Positions 33,354 to 44,620 of a DNA stretch of 64,000 nt are shown piece after piece (the stretch's first letter is position 1; each line of letters begins with the position of its first letter). The DNA is from Ophiostoma sp. CBS 140.51. Its lineage: Eukaryota; Ascomycota; Sordariomycetes; Ophiostomatales; Ophiostomataceae. A program made the translations under genes and the position numbers. The notes beneath the pieces are model-generated. The model was not told the origin of the DNA. It searched no databases and saw only the letters and a list, made by a program, of their open reading frames with translations. Location: the NCBI GenBank assembly GCA_029298735.1, contig JANSLP010000006.1, positions 1-64,000 on the forward strand. The letters are read 5' to 3'.

Positions 33354-33605
33354 AGCGTGCAGGCTGTGGTTGTTCTCCTGGCTTGGATAGTGTACAGCAT
33401 TTTGGTTTAGGCGTGCATTTTACAAACGCATTAGATACCCTGAGCAACATATACAGCTCACTTGTTTTCAAAGTTAATTCACCTTATTTTCATACAATAC
33501 TCGCTAGATAGACAGTCCCATGGTCCCTTTCCCATACTCCCAGATGGTATCATGCACCAAATAAAATCAAATAGAGAACATATATGCAGCAAAAACCTGT
33601 GCGCC

Positions 33606-36581
33606 TTAGATATTGCTGTACGGCGACATGGCCTTCTTCAACTCGCCGACGATTTCGGTGGCCTCGTCTGCCGTCTTGGCCTCAAAATCGTACCGCTTAC
33701 TCTCGGTCGCTTTGTAGACAATGAGCTTAAAGTGCGTCGGGTGACGCAACGACACCTTACAGCCGACGACATTGCTAAAGTGTACTGTTGTGATCTTGCC
33801 CTGGCCACCAGCACCAACTGTGCCCATATTGGCCGCGTGCGAGATATGCACGTACTCGCCGTCAATGGTCAGGACGCGCTCACTGGAACCCATAATCTTA
33901 AGGCCCTGGCGACGCCAAACAGTGTACTTCTTGTAGTTGGCATCGTTAATCTGATCAATACCGCCGTTACCGGGACCAGCGCGGAGTGCTTCTCGTGCCA
34001 GAGGATGCGAGCCGGGTGTTGTGCCTGCGGCCTTGCGAAACCGGCGCGAGGCAGCGGCGGCAGCAGACGAGGAGCCCATGCCGACAGCCGAGCCACCCAG
34101 CCCTTCAGATGAAAGCTTGGGCGAACCGCCACTGCTGGGCGAGTAGCCGCCACCCGCACCAGGCGTCTCAGAGGCGAAACGTTTCCGATAGAGATCCAAG
34201 TCACTGACGTTACCAATGGATGCGACAGCACGGTCGGTCAGCACAACAGCTCCGGAGCCAGGCAACTTAAGCACATGGCTACCTTTGTCGAGCCGGCGCC
34301 GCTTGCAGACGAGGTCGAGCACTTCCTCGAGGTAGGTGTCGGTCGTCACGTCGACAGTCACCATCTGGCCCGGTGCAGCATCAATGGAGTGGATGTGCAC
34401 ACGCAGCAGCTTCTTGCGTCCGCGGGCCATGTTGGGTGCTGCCGCAGGTGCAGGTGCATCGGCGTGGTTGATGTCTGTCCGAAAGATGGTTGTCAGGATG
34501 GGGTTCCTCCGGGGTTGATCAAGTGGCGCAAACTGCTTCAAGAGGTTCGACGTCATTTTTTGCTGTTGCGGCCTTGCGGCGCCCGGCGCTGGTGTCATGT
34601 TGCGAGGCGTCCGCTCGCCGTCTTCGTCGAGGGGTGCACCGCCAGCAGCGTCCTTGTCCTCGGCGTCCGACGTGGCCTCCTCGGTGGGCTGGGGTGTTGC
34701 GACCTGGTTGATGGCGAACTCGGACGCCGAGGCCTCAACAAGACCAAAGTCGTCGTACACCTTTGAGTTTGAGCGGAAACGCATGCCCTTGTTGTTGTTG
34801 GCAGTCGTAAACGACACAAGGGCCTTGGTGCGTTCAAGCGGCGGGAAATCATCGTCGACCTCGCCGCCCTCTTCTACCATCCGCAGCGTCCACCAGTTGA
34901 TGTTCAAGCGGTTGGCGGGCAGTGGAGGCTCGCGCTTCTCCTCGATATACCGCCACAGACTCAGACCAATCAGGTCGGCCACAGTGACGGCACGGTCGTT
35001 GCTGTTCTCCTGGTGCACCGACGGCCGGATGGCCACCTCAAACGGCTTCGAAGGTTGCTTGGACGAGGGCGCATAGATGCGCACCATGATGGGATTCTGC
35101 TCGCCCTGGCCAGATAAAGCAGCAAAGCGATCAAAGGGCATCGAGGACGTCTTCTTGGCCTTGAGAGCCGCAGACAGCAGGCTCCGTGGTGGTGCCATGC
35201 TGACAGGCCGGATGGTGCTCATGGGGCGCGGCGGAGGCAAGTCACCAATGGGCAGATGGGGAGCCGGGTGTTGTGACCGGCGGACGGTTGATGTGCGCGT
35301 AAATTCCCGTGGTGGCGTACCAATAATGGCCCCGTCACCAGCTGGGGGAGGTCGGTTGAGTGGGTTTTCGACAACGGACTGCAGCATAGAGGCCGAGTCC
35401 AAACTGCCTGCAAATGTCGACGACATATCCGAGTTGTCCGAGTCGTCACTGGGATCGAGGTGTTCAACCTCGCGCTCCTCCTCGAGCAGATCACTCTCCT
35501 GTCGCTTGAGGCTGAGAGCCGTGACGTCCTCCTCGGCAATGGGTCCACCGCCAGCCGAGCTACCACCGAGGCTTCCACTCCGTGCCTTGTTTAGAGCTGT
35601 GCTGGCGCCATTGGAGGACTGCAGACGGGACGAAGCGGCTCTGGCACGTGCACTTCCCCGGCTCGACGCCTGCTCTCGTTCACGCTCCCGATCGCGCTGC
35701 TGATGGAAACCAGACGCGTCAAACTCGCTCTCGGATGACATCTCGCTGCTAGTGACTGTGTCACGCCGGGCGTGCTCCTTGACGACTTCGAGGGCAGACT
35801 GTGATCCTCGCCGTGGCGGTGCTCCTCGTCCTGGTGAGGCTGTCACTCCGGAAGCTGCTGCTGCTGCCGAGACGGCCGCTGTGGCAGCCGCCGTTGCTGT
35901 CGACATGGGTCCAATGGGCGGGTTCCGCAAATTCGAGGATTGCAGCGGCGACGATCCTGATCGATGACGGATGGGCATCTTGGCGAACTTTATCTGCTGT
36001 GCCGCCCGCTGGTCGGCGATCCCCTCGTCGTCGCTTTCGTCACTGAGGTCGCTGCTGTCCTCGTCCTCCTCGAGCTGCTCACGCCGCCGCCGCCGTTTCG
36101 TAGCCGCTGTGATTGCTCCATGTGCGTCCGGTCCACCACCTCCACCGCCACCACTGACAACACTCCCAGCACCGCCGTTTCTCCCACCACGGCCACCGCC
36201 CATGGCCCCTCCTCCACCGCCTAATACGCCGCCACCCTCATCGGGCTCATCTTCGAGTGTGAATCCGAGGGTCCGTGGTGCACGAAAATATTCAGAGGCA
36301 ACGGCAGTTGGGATCGGCGGCGAGTGTGTGCGCTTGATAAGGCCTGGGCTGGCGCGCCATCCGGCCGCTTTGAAAGGAGCCGAGTTGACGATTGTCTCGT
36401 TGAGGGTGATGAGGCGCTCGCCCACGCCGTCGGCGACTTCGTTGAGGTAGGCTGTTCGGAGTTGATACGACACGAGGCTGAAAGAAACGGGCAGTTAGTG
36501 ACATGGCTGGCAGAGAAGACCAAAAAACAAGACAAAAACAAGACAAAGGCTGACATACTCTTCAACTTGAAGCACAGACAT
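33606..36581 (-). CDS. SIN1: TORC2 subunit SIN1/AVO1
   Basis: Core subunit of TOR complex 2, which recruits AGC-kinase substrates (Ypk/Gad8) and targets the complex to the plasma membrane. The model is complement(33606..36477, 36559..36581), 964 residues, with a 23-nt first exon encoding MSVLQVE and an 81-nt intron. The N-terminus MSVLQVEDLVSYQLRTAYLNEVADGVGERLI matches the family (quoted pieces: DLVSYQLRTAYLN, DGVGERLI). A disordered Ser/Gly-rich region reaches about 440. The CRIM substrate-binding domain follows (about 448-600; FEVAIRPSVH, VADLIGLSLWRYIEE, NWWTLRMVEEGGEVDDDFP). A Ras-binding-like domain (about 694-785; LLRVHIHSIDAAPGQMVTVD) and a PH domain (about 854-964; YKKYTVWRRQGLKIMGSSER) complete it. 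All SIN1 modules are present in the usual order. Divergent from the PRCC gene. Confidence 0.95.
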
Positions 36582-37279
36582 CGTGACGATCACGGGGAGG
36601 GTCTTTCAGCCACCCCCGATTCAATCCAGCAAAAAAGGCAGTCGTAATAGATCGTCGTATAAGTATAGTCGTAAATGGTGTAGCATTCGTTGGAAGATGG
36701 CGGTATATAGTCGAGACAAATCAAGAGAAGCAAATCGGTCGGATCGCAAGTCGTCCAGGCTTCAGCCTCCTGTAGCAAGAGGCGGGATATATAGAGAGCA
36801 ATCAAGAACGAGAAACCAATACACCTGTCGAGTGTCGGAGATGGCCAGCCATCACCGGAAGGTAAGAATAAAGGAGGAGGAGTATCGACAGGGAGAGCCC
36901 GGAGTGTGCGGTATCGCTGTCGGAGTTGGTGTAATGCGATTGCAATGATGTAGAAAAGGGAAGGGAAGACTGCACAGCGGCTGGAAGCACAATGTGGTTT
37001 AGTGGCCTTACGGGGGACGCGGGCTGTTTCATGCGCGGGCAGGTGGGCAATTATTAGGGGGGTTCAGTGGCGGAAGGTACATTCAGCACGCTGATGTAAT
37101 CTTTTGCTCAGTAAAGTTTTAGGGGCTATCGATAACGACGACACTTTTGTTTTCTCCTGAGATCCACAATCACAGCCTTGCGTTTCCCTGCGACCACCAC
37201 ATCATTCTTCGCGACCACATCGACCTCGCCTCAACCCCTTCGACTATATCACACAAAAACTAGCCAATATTTCGATAAG
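36582..37279. promoter_or_regulatory. Divergent promoter region SIN1 / PRCC
   Basis: About 700 bp shared upstream region. A TATCGATA palindrome inside CTATCGATAACG (about 37127-37138) lies roughly 145 nt before the PRCC start and resembles the CGATAAG elements seen elsewhere in this window. The rest shows no gene. Confidence 0.45.
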
Positions 37280-38668
37280 ATGGGCCTTGTCGACTACGAC
37301 TCTGACGGGTCGGGGTCTTCCGACGGCGAGGCGGCCGTGGCAGCACCTCCCTCGAAGACGACGACAACAACAACGACTGCTGCCGGCGGCAAGAAACCTT
37401 TCCAGAAGCTTGTTGACCGCTCCAACCCGGGCAAGATTATGGTGAACCTGCCCTCGGCGGCTGCGACCAAGGCCGGCGACGCACAGGATGGCGACGACGA
37501 CCGGCCTGCAAAACGTGCCAAGGTCGGTGCTGGCGGAAGTCGGTTTAGCGGTTTCGGCTCGTTTCTGCCCCCACCCAAGAAGACAGGAGCTGCTGCTACG
37601 GCAGCGGCGTCAACCACCTCAGCATCCAAAGCAGAATCTCCATCGACATCATCCACCTCTCCCTCCTCCACTACCTCGACATCAAGACAGGGCGTCAACC
37701 TCAAGACGAGCTCCGAAGCAGCCTTTAGCCGACGAGACAATAGTGGCGGCGATGCTCTACCTGGCTCAGACAACGCAGCAACGACATCCTCTTCCTCCTC
37801 CCTCTCTTCTCGAATGGGCCTTCCGCCACCAAAAGCGCCATCTATACCCAAGGACCAAAAGGCGGCCGAAGACGTCAAGCTTGTGGGCAATCCGTTGATG
37901 TTTATGCCGTTGTCGGTCTCGCGTAAGCCGGGTGGAAAGAAGCAGAAGAAGCCAGTTGGAAGTGTGCCAGCATCAACGGGAAGTGTGAAGTCGGCCGCTG
38001 CAGGTGGAACCAGCAGTCAGCCGAGCAGCAGCAGTGCAACACCACCACCGGCAGCCCCACCACCAAAGAAGAAAAAAGTGTCGCTGTTCTCTCTGGGTGC
38101 CGATGACCAGGCCGAGGCTGAGAAGGCATCGGCAGCAGAGCGTGCAGCTGAAGAAGCGGCGGCGGAGGCAGCGGTGGTAGCTGAGTCAGCAGCAGCAGAC
38201 GACTATCAATCAGTCGACTACTCGAGCACATACCAGGCACCCTCTGCAAGCTACGGCTACGGGGCTCAGCAAGGATACTATGGGGAAGACCCGGCTGCTG
38301 CTTCGTCGGCAACAGCTGACACAACTTCTCTCAACGCGTTTGCCGACAACATGCATTTGTCGGCCAAGGAGCGGCGTGAGCTGTTTGGCCGTACGGGCGC
38401 GGCGGCAGCTTCTGTGCAGATTGCGGCGACGTTCAACATGGACCAGGAGTACCGACACAACGAACAGCTGCGGCACGCGGAAGAGAGTGCGGCACAAAAT
38501 GGTGGTCAGCAGCAGTCGCACAACCCTGTTCGCACACTGATGCCCGGGAAGCACAGTCTGCGCCAGCTGGTGAACCAAGTACACACACAACAGGATGCGC
38601 TCGAAGAGACGTTTGCCAAGAACAGGCAGTCACAACGGGAGGCTGGTGGAAAGTACGGGTGGAGGTAG
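37280..38668 (+). CDS. PRCC-family nuclear protein (splicing/MAD2B-interaction domain)
   Basis: Single exon, 462 residues. The start MGLVDYDSDGSGSSDGE is the standard family opening. The first 240 residues are Ala/Ser/Thr/Pro-rich and include KKPFQKLVDRSNPGKIMVNLP and FSGFGSFLPPPKK, which recall PRCC blocks, and VGNPLMFMPLSVSRKPGGKK. The conserved C-terminal region starts around 350 (MHLSAKERRELFGRTG, ATFNMDQEYRHNEQLRH) and ends with the diagnostic PGKHSLRQLVNQVHTQQDALEE...NRQSQREAGGKYGWR. In humans PRCC is a spliceosome-associated protein that also binds MAD2B. A nuclear role here is inferred. An in-frame TTG at 37178 extends the frame, but the ATG at 37280 is clearly preferred. Convergent with the next gene, 184 bp apart. 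Confidence 0.88.
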   Translation: MGLVDYDSDGSGSSDGEAAVAAPPSKTTTTTTTAAGGKKPFQKLVDRSNPGKIMVNLPSAAATKAGDAQDGDDDRPAKRAKVGAGGSRFSGFGSFLPPPKKTGAAATAAASTTSASKAESPSTSSTSPSSTTSTSRQGVNLKTSSEAAFSRRDNSGGDALPGSDNAATTSSSSSLSSRMGLPPPKAPSIPKDQKAAEDVKLVGNPLMFMPLSVSRKPGGKKQKKPVGSVPASTGSVKSAAAGGTSSQPSSSSATPPPAAPPPKKKKVSLFSLGADDQAEAEKASAAERAAEEAAAEAAVVAESAAADDYQSVDYSSTYQAPSASYGYGAQQGYYGEDPAAASSATADTTSLNAFADNMHLSAKERRELFGRTGAAAASVQIAATFNMDQEYRHNEQLRHAEESAAQNGGQQQSHNPVRTLMPGKHSLRQLVNQVHTQQDALEETFAKNRQSQREAGGKYGWR

Positions 38669-38852
38669 GCTGACACAAGAATACGCAAAGATATATCACA
38701 ATTTAGATAGCGTTGCATTTGTATGGCATGAGCATGTTTTAATATGAATTAAATATGTACAGTTCATGAAATATATGGTATAATGTGGAAACAAAGCTCT
38801 GGCTCTAATGCAAATGAATGATCAGGCCTTCTAAATACAGGTATAAGTGTCT

Positions 38853-41212
38853 TTAAAATGTCGTGACAGTTACTTGGCGACCGGTCTGGTCGCCCATCAG
38901 GAAACCCCATTCACTGCGTGTGATAGGCGAGATATCTTCGTATTCTTTTGGCGGCTGAGGAGCACCAGCCACGACGGGTGAAAGAAGGATGGATGAACGG
39001 GAAAAGCGAGGGAGGCGGAACGGCTCGATCTTCTCCTCCGGAGACACCAGGACAGTCGCTTCTCCCGCATCTTGTAGCATCTCACCGATACTAGCAGCAC
39101 CAAAAAAAATGCTTCCACCTCCGTTCTTGCGGATGTTGGCCACAGGACGTGCCGTGAGCTGCTCTTCTTCCTCCTCTTCCTTATCATCCTTTTGGTCATT
39201 GTGTGCGAGTGAGATGGTTGTCTTTGATGGCTTGCTGGCGAAAGTTGTCTGCAGTGTCAAAACGGGAAGCAGCTTATTCGGTGACAGCGGGGCCTTGGTC
39301 TGTAAAGAGCCGAAAGGCCGGGTCGACGTCGGGCGGAGAATAATGACTGGTGATGTGTTGTTGGTGGTGCAGATTTCCGGAACACTTGATTTCACCTCAC
39401 CAAGGATAGCCGACTCGGAGTCTTCAATGACAACGCTGAGACTCTTGGGGCTGCGGATGGTAGGCAGCTCCTCCTCGTCGGAGAGGACTGACAGGAGAGA
39501 CGATGAAAGTGATGGAAGAGAGGATACTGTGGTGGATGTTTCCGACAGCACGTCCGAAGCGTTGTCGTACTCATACTCACCAAGCTTTTCCTCCTCCTCC
39601 TTTTCTTCTTCTTCTTCCATCTTACGGCGGAATCGATTGCGGCGCTCAGTGGTGGCACCGAGAAGGGGCAGCATAAGTGGTGAGTCGGAAGGTGAGATAT
39701 TGAGGAAGGATGTCCAGGCAAGGGTCTGGGGGATGGCCGTGTTCTCTGCAGAAGCAGCGGTGGGAGTATCTTGCTCCTCGTCGCCATCCACTACAGTATT
39801 GGAAACGGCACACTTTGTATCTAGAGCTAATTGTGGTAGCTTGCTAGCTGTAGAAGGAGCATCGGAAACAGGGGTGGAGAGTGTGTTCCAGACAACAGGA
39901 GGGCTCGAGCTCAGACCGTCCGTCTCAATACCGCACTCGAGTTCAGGTCCGCCATAGGCGCGGCGGTACATGCGGTTGACGTCGGCCAGATGTGTCTCGG
40001 AAAAAGTAGAAAGTGTAGGGTACTGGCGAAGAAGCTCGCGTTTCAATAGCAGTTGCCGACGACGGCGCTGTGAGCCGCCGTGGTGAGCCTGTGCCAGGAT
40101 ATAGCGGCGCAGCTCATCGACGGCATCTTCTAGGCGATAGTGGTCACCGGACTGAGCGTAGCTGCAGAGAGCAGCCTTGAAGGTGTAGAGGTGATCGAGT
40201 GAACGAAGAACCAAGCTGGGTGTGGAGCTTAGTGCCGAGGTTGATGCAGTTGCAAAAAGAACTTGGTTCTGTTCACGAGAGCGCTGAACAAGGTTGAAAG
40301 GCAGTCCAAGTGCCGAGGCATCAACAGATGGTGCGAGCCAGTTAGGCCTATTTTCGTTAGAGAAAATATTCAAATAATCACGGGAGACAAGCACAAAATG
40401 TTAATCACTCACCCAAGATGGAATTTCCGTGCCGCCTTTTCCAAGGTGTGGCACAGGACCCTCTTGTGTGTCTGAGGCAGGTCATCGGCATGGACGAGGC
40501 GAATGCCAAAGGACGATTGTGATGATGAAGATGTGGATGAGCTAGTAAAATGTGTTGCCGGGGTAGCTGGAGTCGCAGGTGTGGCTGGGGTTGCTGGTGT
40601 AGACGGGACAGAAGAAGCTGTAGATGCTGACGACAGTGTGCGAATGGGTGTGAAGGGCCACCGGCTGCTACGGCCACCATCGCCCCGTGTGCGGCCGTTG
40701 TTTGCGTTGGAAGTTGTGGAGGCCGATGAGAAAGAGGCCGATGATAGGGTCGGTGATACTGCGGCAGGTGATGAGGTATATGATGAAGAGTATGATGAAG
40801 ACGCCGAGTGCGATGGCGTCAGGTTGGGGAGTGTGTTGGACCGGACAAGGCTCTTGATGGCCGACGTGAAGCGGAACGATCCTGATGATGCCGGTGGTGA
40901 TGAGACCGAAGAGATCGTAGTCGAAGAAGATGATGTCGACAATGAGGGCAGAGGACGCAATGGGACGGACCGTAGAGGTGCATCTGTGGAGACCTGTGAG
41001 AATGTCTCTGACTCTGCAGGTGATGGAGCAGCAGACGAGTAAGGAAGCTGATAGTCCCGGCGAACAACGACGAGGTCGATGCTCAGAGCCTTGCGGGCAA
41101 GACGACGAGCTGTGTACTCCAGAGCAGCATCAAGGTGTGAAGGTAGGCGGTGGGCATCAAGGACAGACTGGCCGGCCTCGAGAGGCGACGAGATGAGGTT
41201 CTTGAGAGGCAT
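38853..41212 (-). CDS. Fungal protein of unknown function, Ser-rich
   Basis: The model is complement(38853..40347, 40413..41212), 764 residues with one 65-nt intron. I do not recognise the family. Two apparently folded blocks are separated by low-complexity sequence. The first (1-65: LDAALEYTARRLARKALSID...RDYQLPY) looks amphipathic. The second spans the splice junction (about 245-420: FGIRLVHADDLPQTHKRVLCHTL, then PNWLAPSVDASALGLPFNL, SLDHLYTFKAALCSYAQSGD, ELRRYILAQAHHGG, YPTLSTFSETHLADVNRMYR). Between them is a Ser/Thr-rich tract with five TPA repeats. The C-terminal 340 residues are acidic and Ser-rich but end in a defined segment (EYEDISPITRSEWGFLMGD). No signal peptide or membrane helix. 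It is probably a conserved ascomycete cytosolic or nuclear protein. Confidence 0.8.
40556..40602 (-). repeat. 9-bp tandem repeat encoding Thr-Pro-Ala units
   Basis: Five degenerate 9-bp units (GTAGCTGGA-like on the + strand) encode successive TPA tripeptides in the Ser/Thr-rich linker of the unknown protein at 38853-41212. Synonymous differences between units show it is not a very recent expansion. Confidence 0.75.
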
Positions 41213-44200
41213 GGCTGTGATTGGTCGAAAGATGATGTGTATAAGAGGGTGGAGAGGAGAAGAGAAGAAAAAAGAGACGAGGACGATCAAGAATCAAATA
41301 TGATTTCCTCCTGAAAAGGCGTTGGGTGAACACAACCTCTGTTGAATAGATGTCTGGACTAGGAACGAGAAGGCATCATGAAGAATATAAAGGTAAGTTG
41401 TGAAGGACACACGACAGAGATAGAGATGTGACGTTGCTGATCTTTTAGCTTCCGAAACAAAAAAGATGGAGAGGTGAGAGGAAGAGACGAAGATAAAATA
41501 GGAAACGAGAAGCAGAGAACAAATGGGGAAAGAACAAAATGAAACAAGGTCGTCCTGAAACATGGTCCCACGAAACGAAGGGAAGGAGCGAGTTTGAGGG
41601 AAAAGAGGAAAGAACAAACGACGGGCCAGCCAAAACCTGAAAATAGACTTTGTCGTCACCGCGTGGGTTGTAACTTTCTGCAGCTAGAATTGAAGCTAGG
41701 GTAGCATTGCCGGGTCTGCCAGAAGAGGGCACACCGTCACTTCTGCTTTGCTCTGCGTGGGATGTGATAAGTTTTCTGAGGGGAAACAAAAAATAGAAAC
41801 ACCAGGCACATGGAGGTCGGCCAATCGGGACATGAAAAAGGCGGGTCAGAAACATGAAACAACGTTCAAAAGAAGGGAAAGAGCGAGTGAGAAGATGGAG
41901 GGGCAGTCGACGAGAAAAGGAAAGAACGGGGAAGCTATGGCAAGAGGGGAGAACGATGTATGGCTGTCCCGAACAAGGCCGCGCTAAAAGAGGCCACACC
42001 AGGAACAATAAACAGGCCCCCAACCCGATGAAACGAGTTATTTGATATCGAGAAGGACTCTCTTTCTTGATCTCGGAAATAGTAACAATGTAAACAAGAT
42101 TAAGGCAGATTTCCGGTCTGTAATGGTGATGCCGGGGTGGAAAGTTGCAGGAGGGGATGTAAATAGCATCAACTTCCAGATTTAGAAGGCGCGTACTGAC
42201 AATGGAGTATTTTGCTCCTTCTTTTTGAACGCACACAGCTAAAATATAATTAAATTGCTTATTGCTTAAACAAATATGCAGTTCTCTCAAACCACGAGAA
42301 AGAGCTGAGAAGAGACAGGTACATAGCAGATGCGACTTTTCCGGCAAGGCTACGCGATGCAAGACTGGCAGGTAAGAAGATACAACGAAAAAAATACCTA
42401 CTGTGAGTAAACAACGCCTCCACGGCAAGACAGGGATAAGACATGCAAAAGTGGCGGCGAAAAACTCACGCAATTCACGTCAACTAAAGGAAAACACAAA
42501 AACAACTGTGACTGAAATTCACGGCCTGCATTTTTTTTCCTCTGCATTTCTTTTCCAAGGGCCTTCTGCCAAGGTGCGGTCTGGTCGGTTGGCGCAAAAG
42601 GGGAAAGAGAGGAGACCGGATGGGATGCGCATTGCATCGTCGTGGGCGCGTAAATTCGTACACCTGATTGGCTGACTGCTTTCTGCTCACTTCCTCTTTA
42701 GGCCGTCAGTGGTCGCCTGTCAATGGTCCAACAGCTTGTTGGTCCGTGAGCCTGTGAGCCGTATGGGTGGCCTCTCACTGGGGCCCGCGTGCTGCTTCTG
42801 TTTTCTTTATTTTTAGAATTTGGCATGCGATTTCCACCCCTCTTTTTTGCATCCAACAACACTTTACTTCCCGTGGTCCGCTGGAGATGGCCAGTCTGGC
42901 GGGACGAACCCACACCCACGCAGCGGTCGAAAAGGCAGGAAAATGAGGAGAAGACGATGGCGGGAACGCACGCAAGAAGAGACAAAGCTCAAGTGCACTC
43001 TTTTTTTCTGTTATTATTTATGCCGTGGCAGCACAACTAGCCAATGACTACGCTAGATTTCCTCGTCCCTCCCAACCACCCCCTGGCCCTGGACGGAAAG
43101 CCATGCAGGTGATGAAATCTAAAGCGCTTACCGGGGAACATTACGCTGTAGAAAGGAATGAGAGCGTCAGGGTCTACCACGTAAAGAAATGAGAAAAAAG
43201 TGAGGCAGGAATGACTTTTGCTGAGAGTAGTATATGGTGATGTCGTAGCAATATCTAGGTCCCTAGTAAGAGAAATGGCAAACAAGGCCAAAATGACTCT
43301 CCAACCGTACATGGAGAACTATTTTGATTTCGAGGTCTATTTTCGGAATGCTCTCCTGACGGGATAAGTACGATGTACTCCATGAAAGGAAAGCGTTTAT
43401 TCAAACAGCAAAGCTTCGATGTAGTTTGAAGATATTTTAAGACGTCTAATCAAAAGTCTAGCTCACATTGAAATCAAAGATATCACGACCCAAAGAACAA
43501 CATCGCGAATCTCCATTTCTAAAATAAGACATCTCGGGTTTCATGACTCTAATTCTACAGAGAACCTGCCCATGAGCTTGGATAGTGTTACCTGAGATGC
43601 CAGGAACTGTCAGGAACAGTGACCGGATGAGACAAGTTCATCTCGCCTTTTCTGTCTCTTGTACTTTTGGCAGCTCTGCAAGCTTGTCCTTGCCATTCGC
43701 CTGAATCAAACTACGTGTGACGTGACTAAATAGACCAGGCACACCTACCAAAACCTTTAACCTGTCCTCGGAACTGCCGTGATACGCTCGATGTGTGCAC
43801 ATGCTCGGAGAAATGGACAAATGGTTTGTTGTGTAAGCAGGAGGACCCTTCGTCTCCTTAACGATTTTATTTATATAGCGTATGGTGTGACCATGCAGAA
43901 AAGAAGCAAGATGTTTTATCCCTAAACGCCGCCGCTTGCCCTCGAAGGAGATCATCGAATGCCTTTAGAAATAGACAGTAAAGAGACAAAAATAAAATAA
44001 AACAAGAAAGACAAAAGACAAAAGACAATTCCCCAGACAGAAATAGAAACACACAAAAAAAGAAGGAAAACCAGTAGACAAGAAACAAACAAGGCCGCCG
44101 GCCCAAGACGCCAGAGACCACGGCCGCTTCATCGTGTGAAACGTGCCCTTCGGCTCGCATCCTCTTCCCAGGGGAAGATGAAGGAAACAGACCGTGTAAA

Positions 44201-44620
44201 CAACCCGGACACGACTGGATAGGAGACACCGAACTAAGGGTGCAAGATGTCTTACAACCCCGTACTGACCCTCAAAGGTCAAACACCAAATCAGCCTCGC
44301 CTCATAAAGTAAAGAGCCAGATAAAATGAGTCGGTAATGCTATCCTTGAGTCGTTGGGTAAGGCGCCAATAAACTCCAAGCAATGATGGAAAGAGTAGCA
44401 AAAGTTGAATGTCAACAGAGTCGTAAAAAGAAACAAAAAAGAAATGATAACAACGCAATGAAAAAGACAAAAATATTCGGGGTCTAAGCAGTCGGGGTCA
44501 ACCGCGTAAGCAATCCGTACTGGCCTGAAGAGTGCCTTTGAACTTGAGGTGAAAAAGGTGAGGCCAGACCATCATCGTTGTCGTCGTAAAGTCCATCGTA
44601 CAAGAGTGCCATAATGGAGA
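41213..44620. other. Long intergenic region between unknown gene and deubiquitinase
   Basis: About 3.4 kb, the longest gene-free stretch in the window. The first 1.2 kb is purine-rich on the + strand, giving a stop-poor minus-strand frame at 41445-42473 that lacks an ATG for its first 200 codons; it is probably leader DNA of the gene at 38853-41212. The 43330-43620 part is more AT-rich. The 43900-44560 part is A-rich on + and is probably the 3' region of the deubiquitinase gene. No RNA gene or transposon recognised. Confidence 0.5.
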
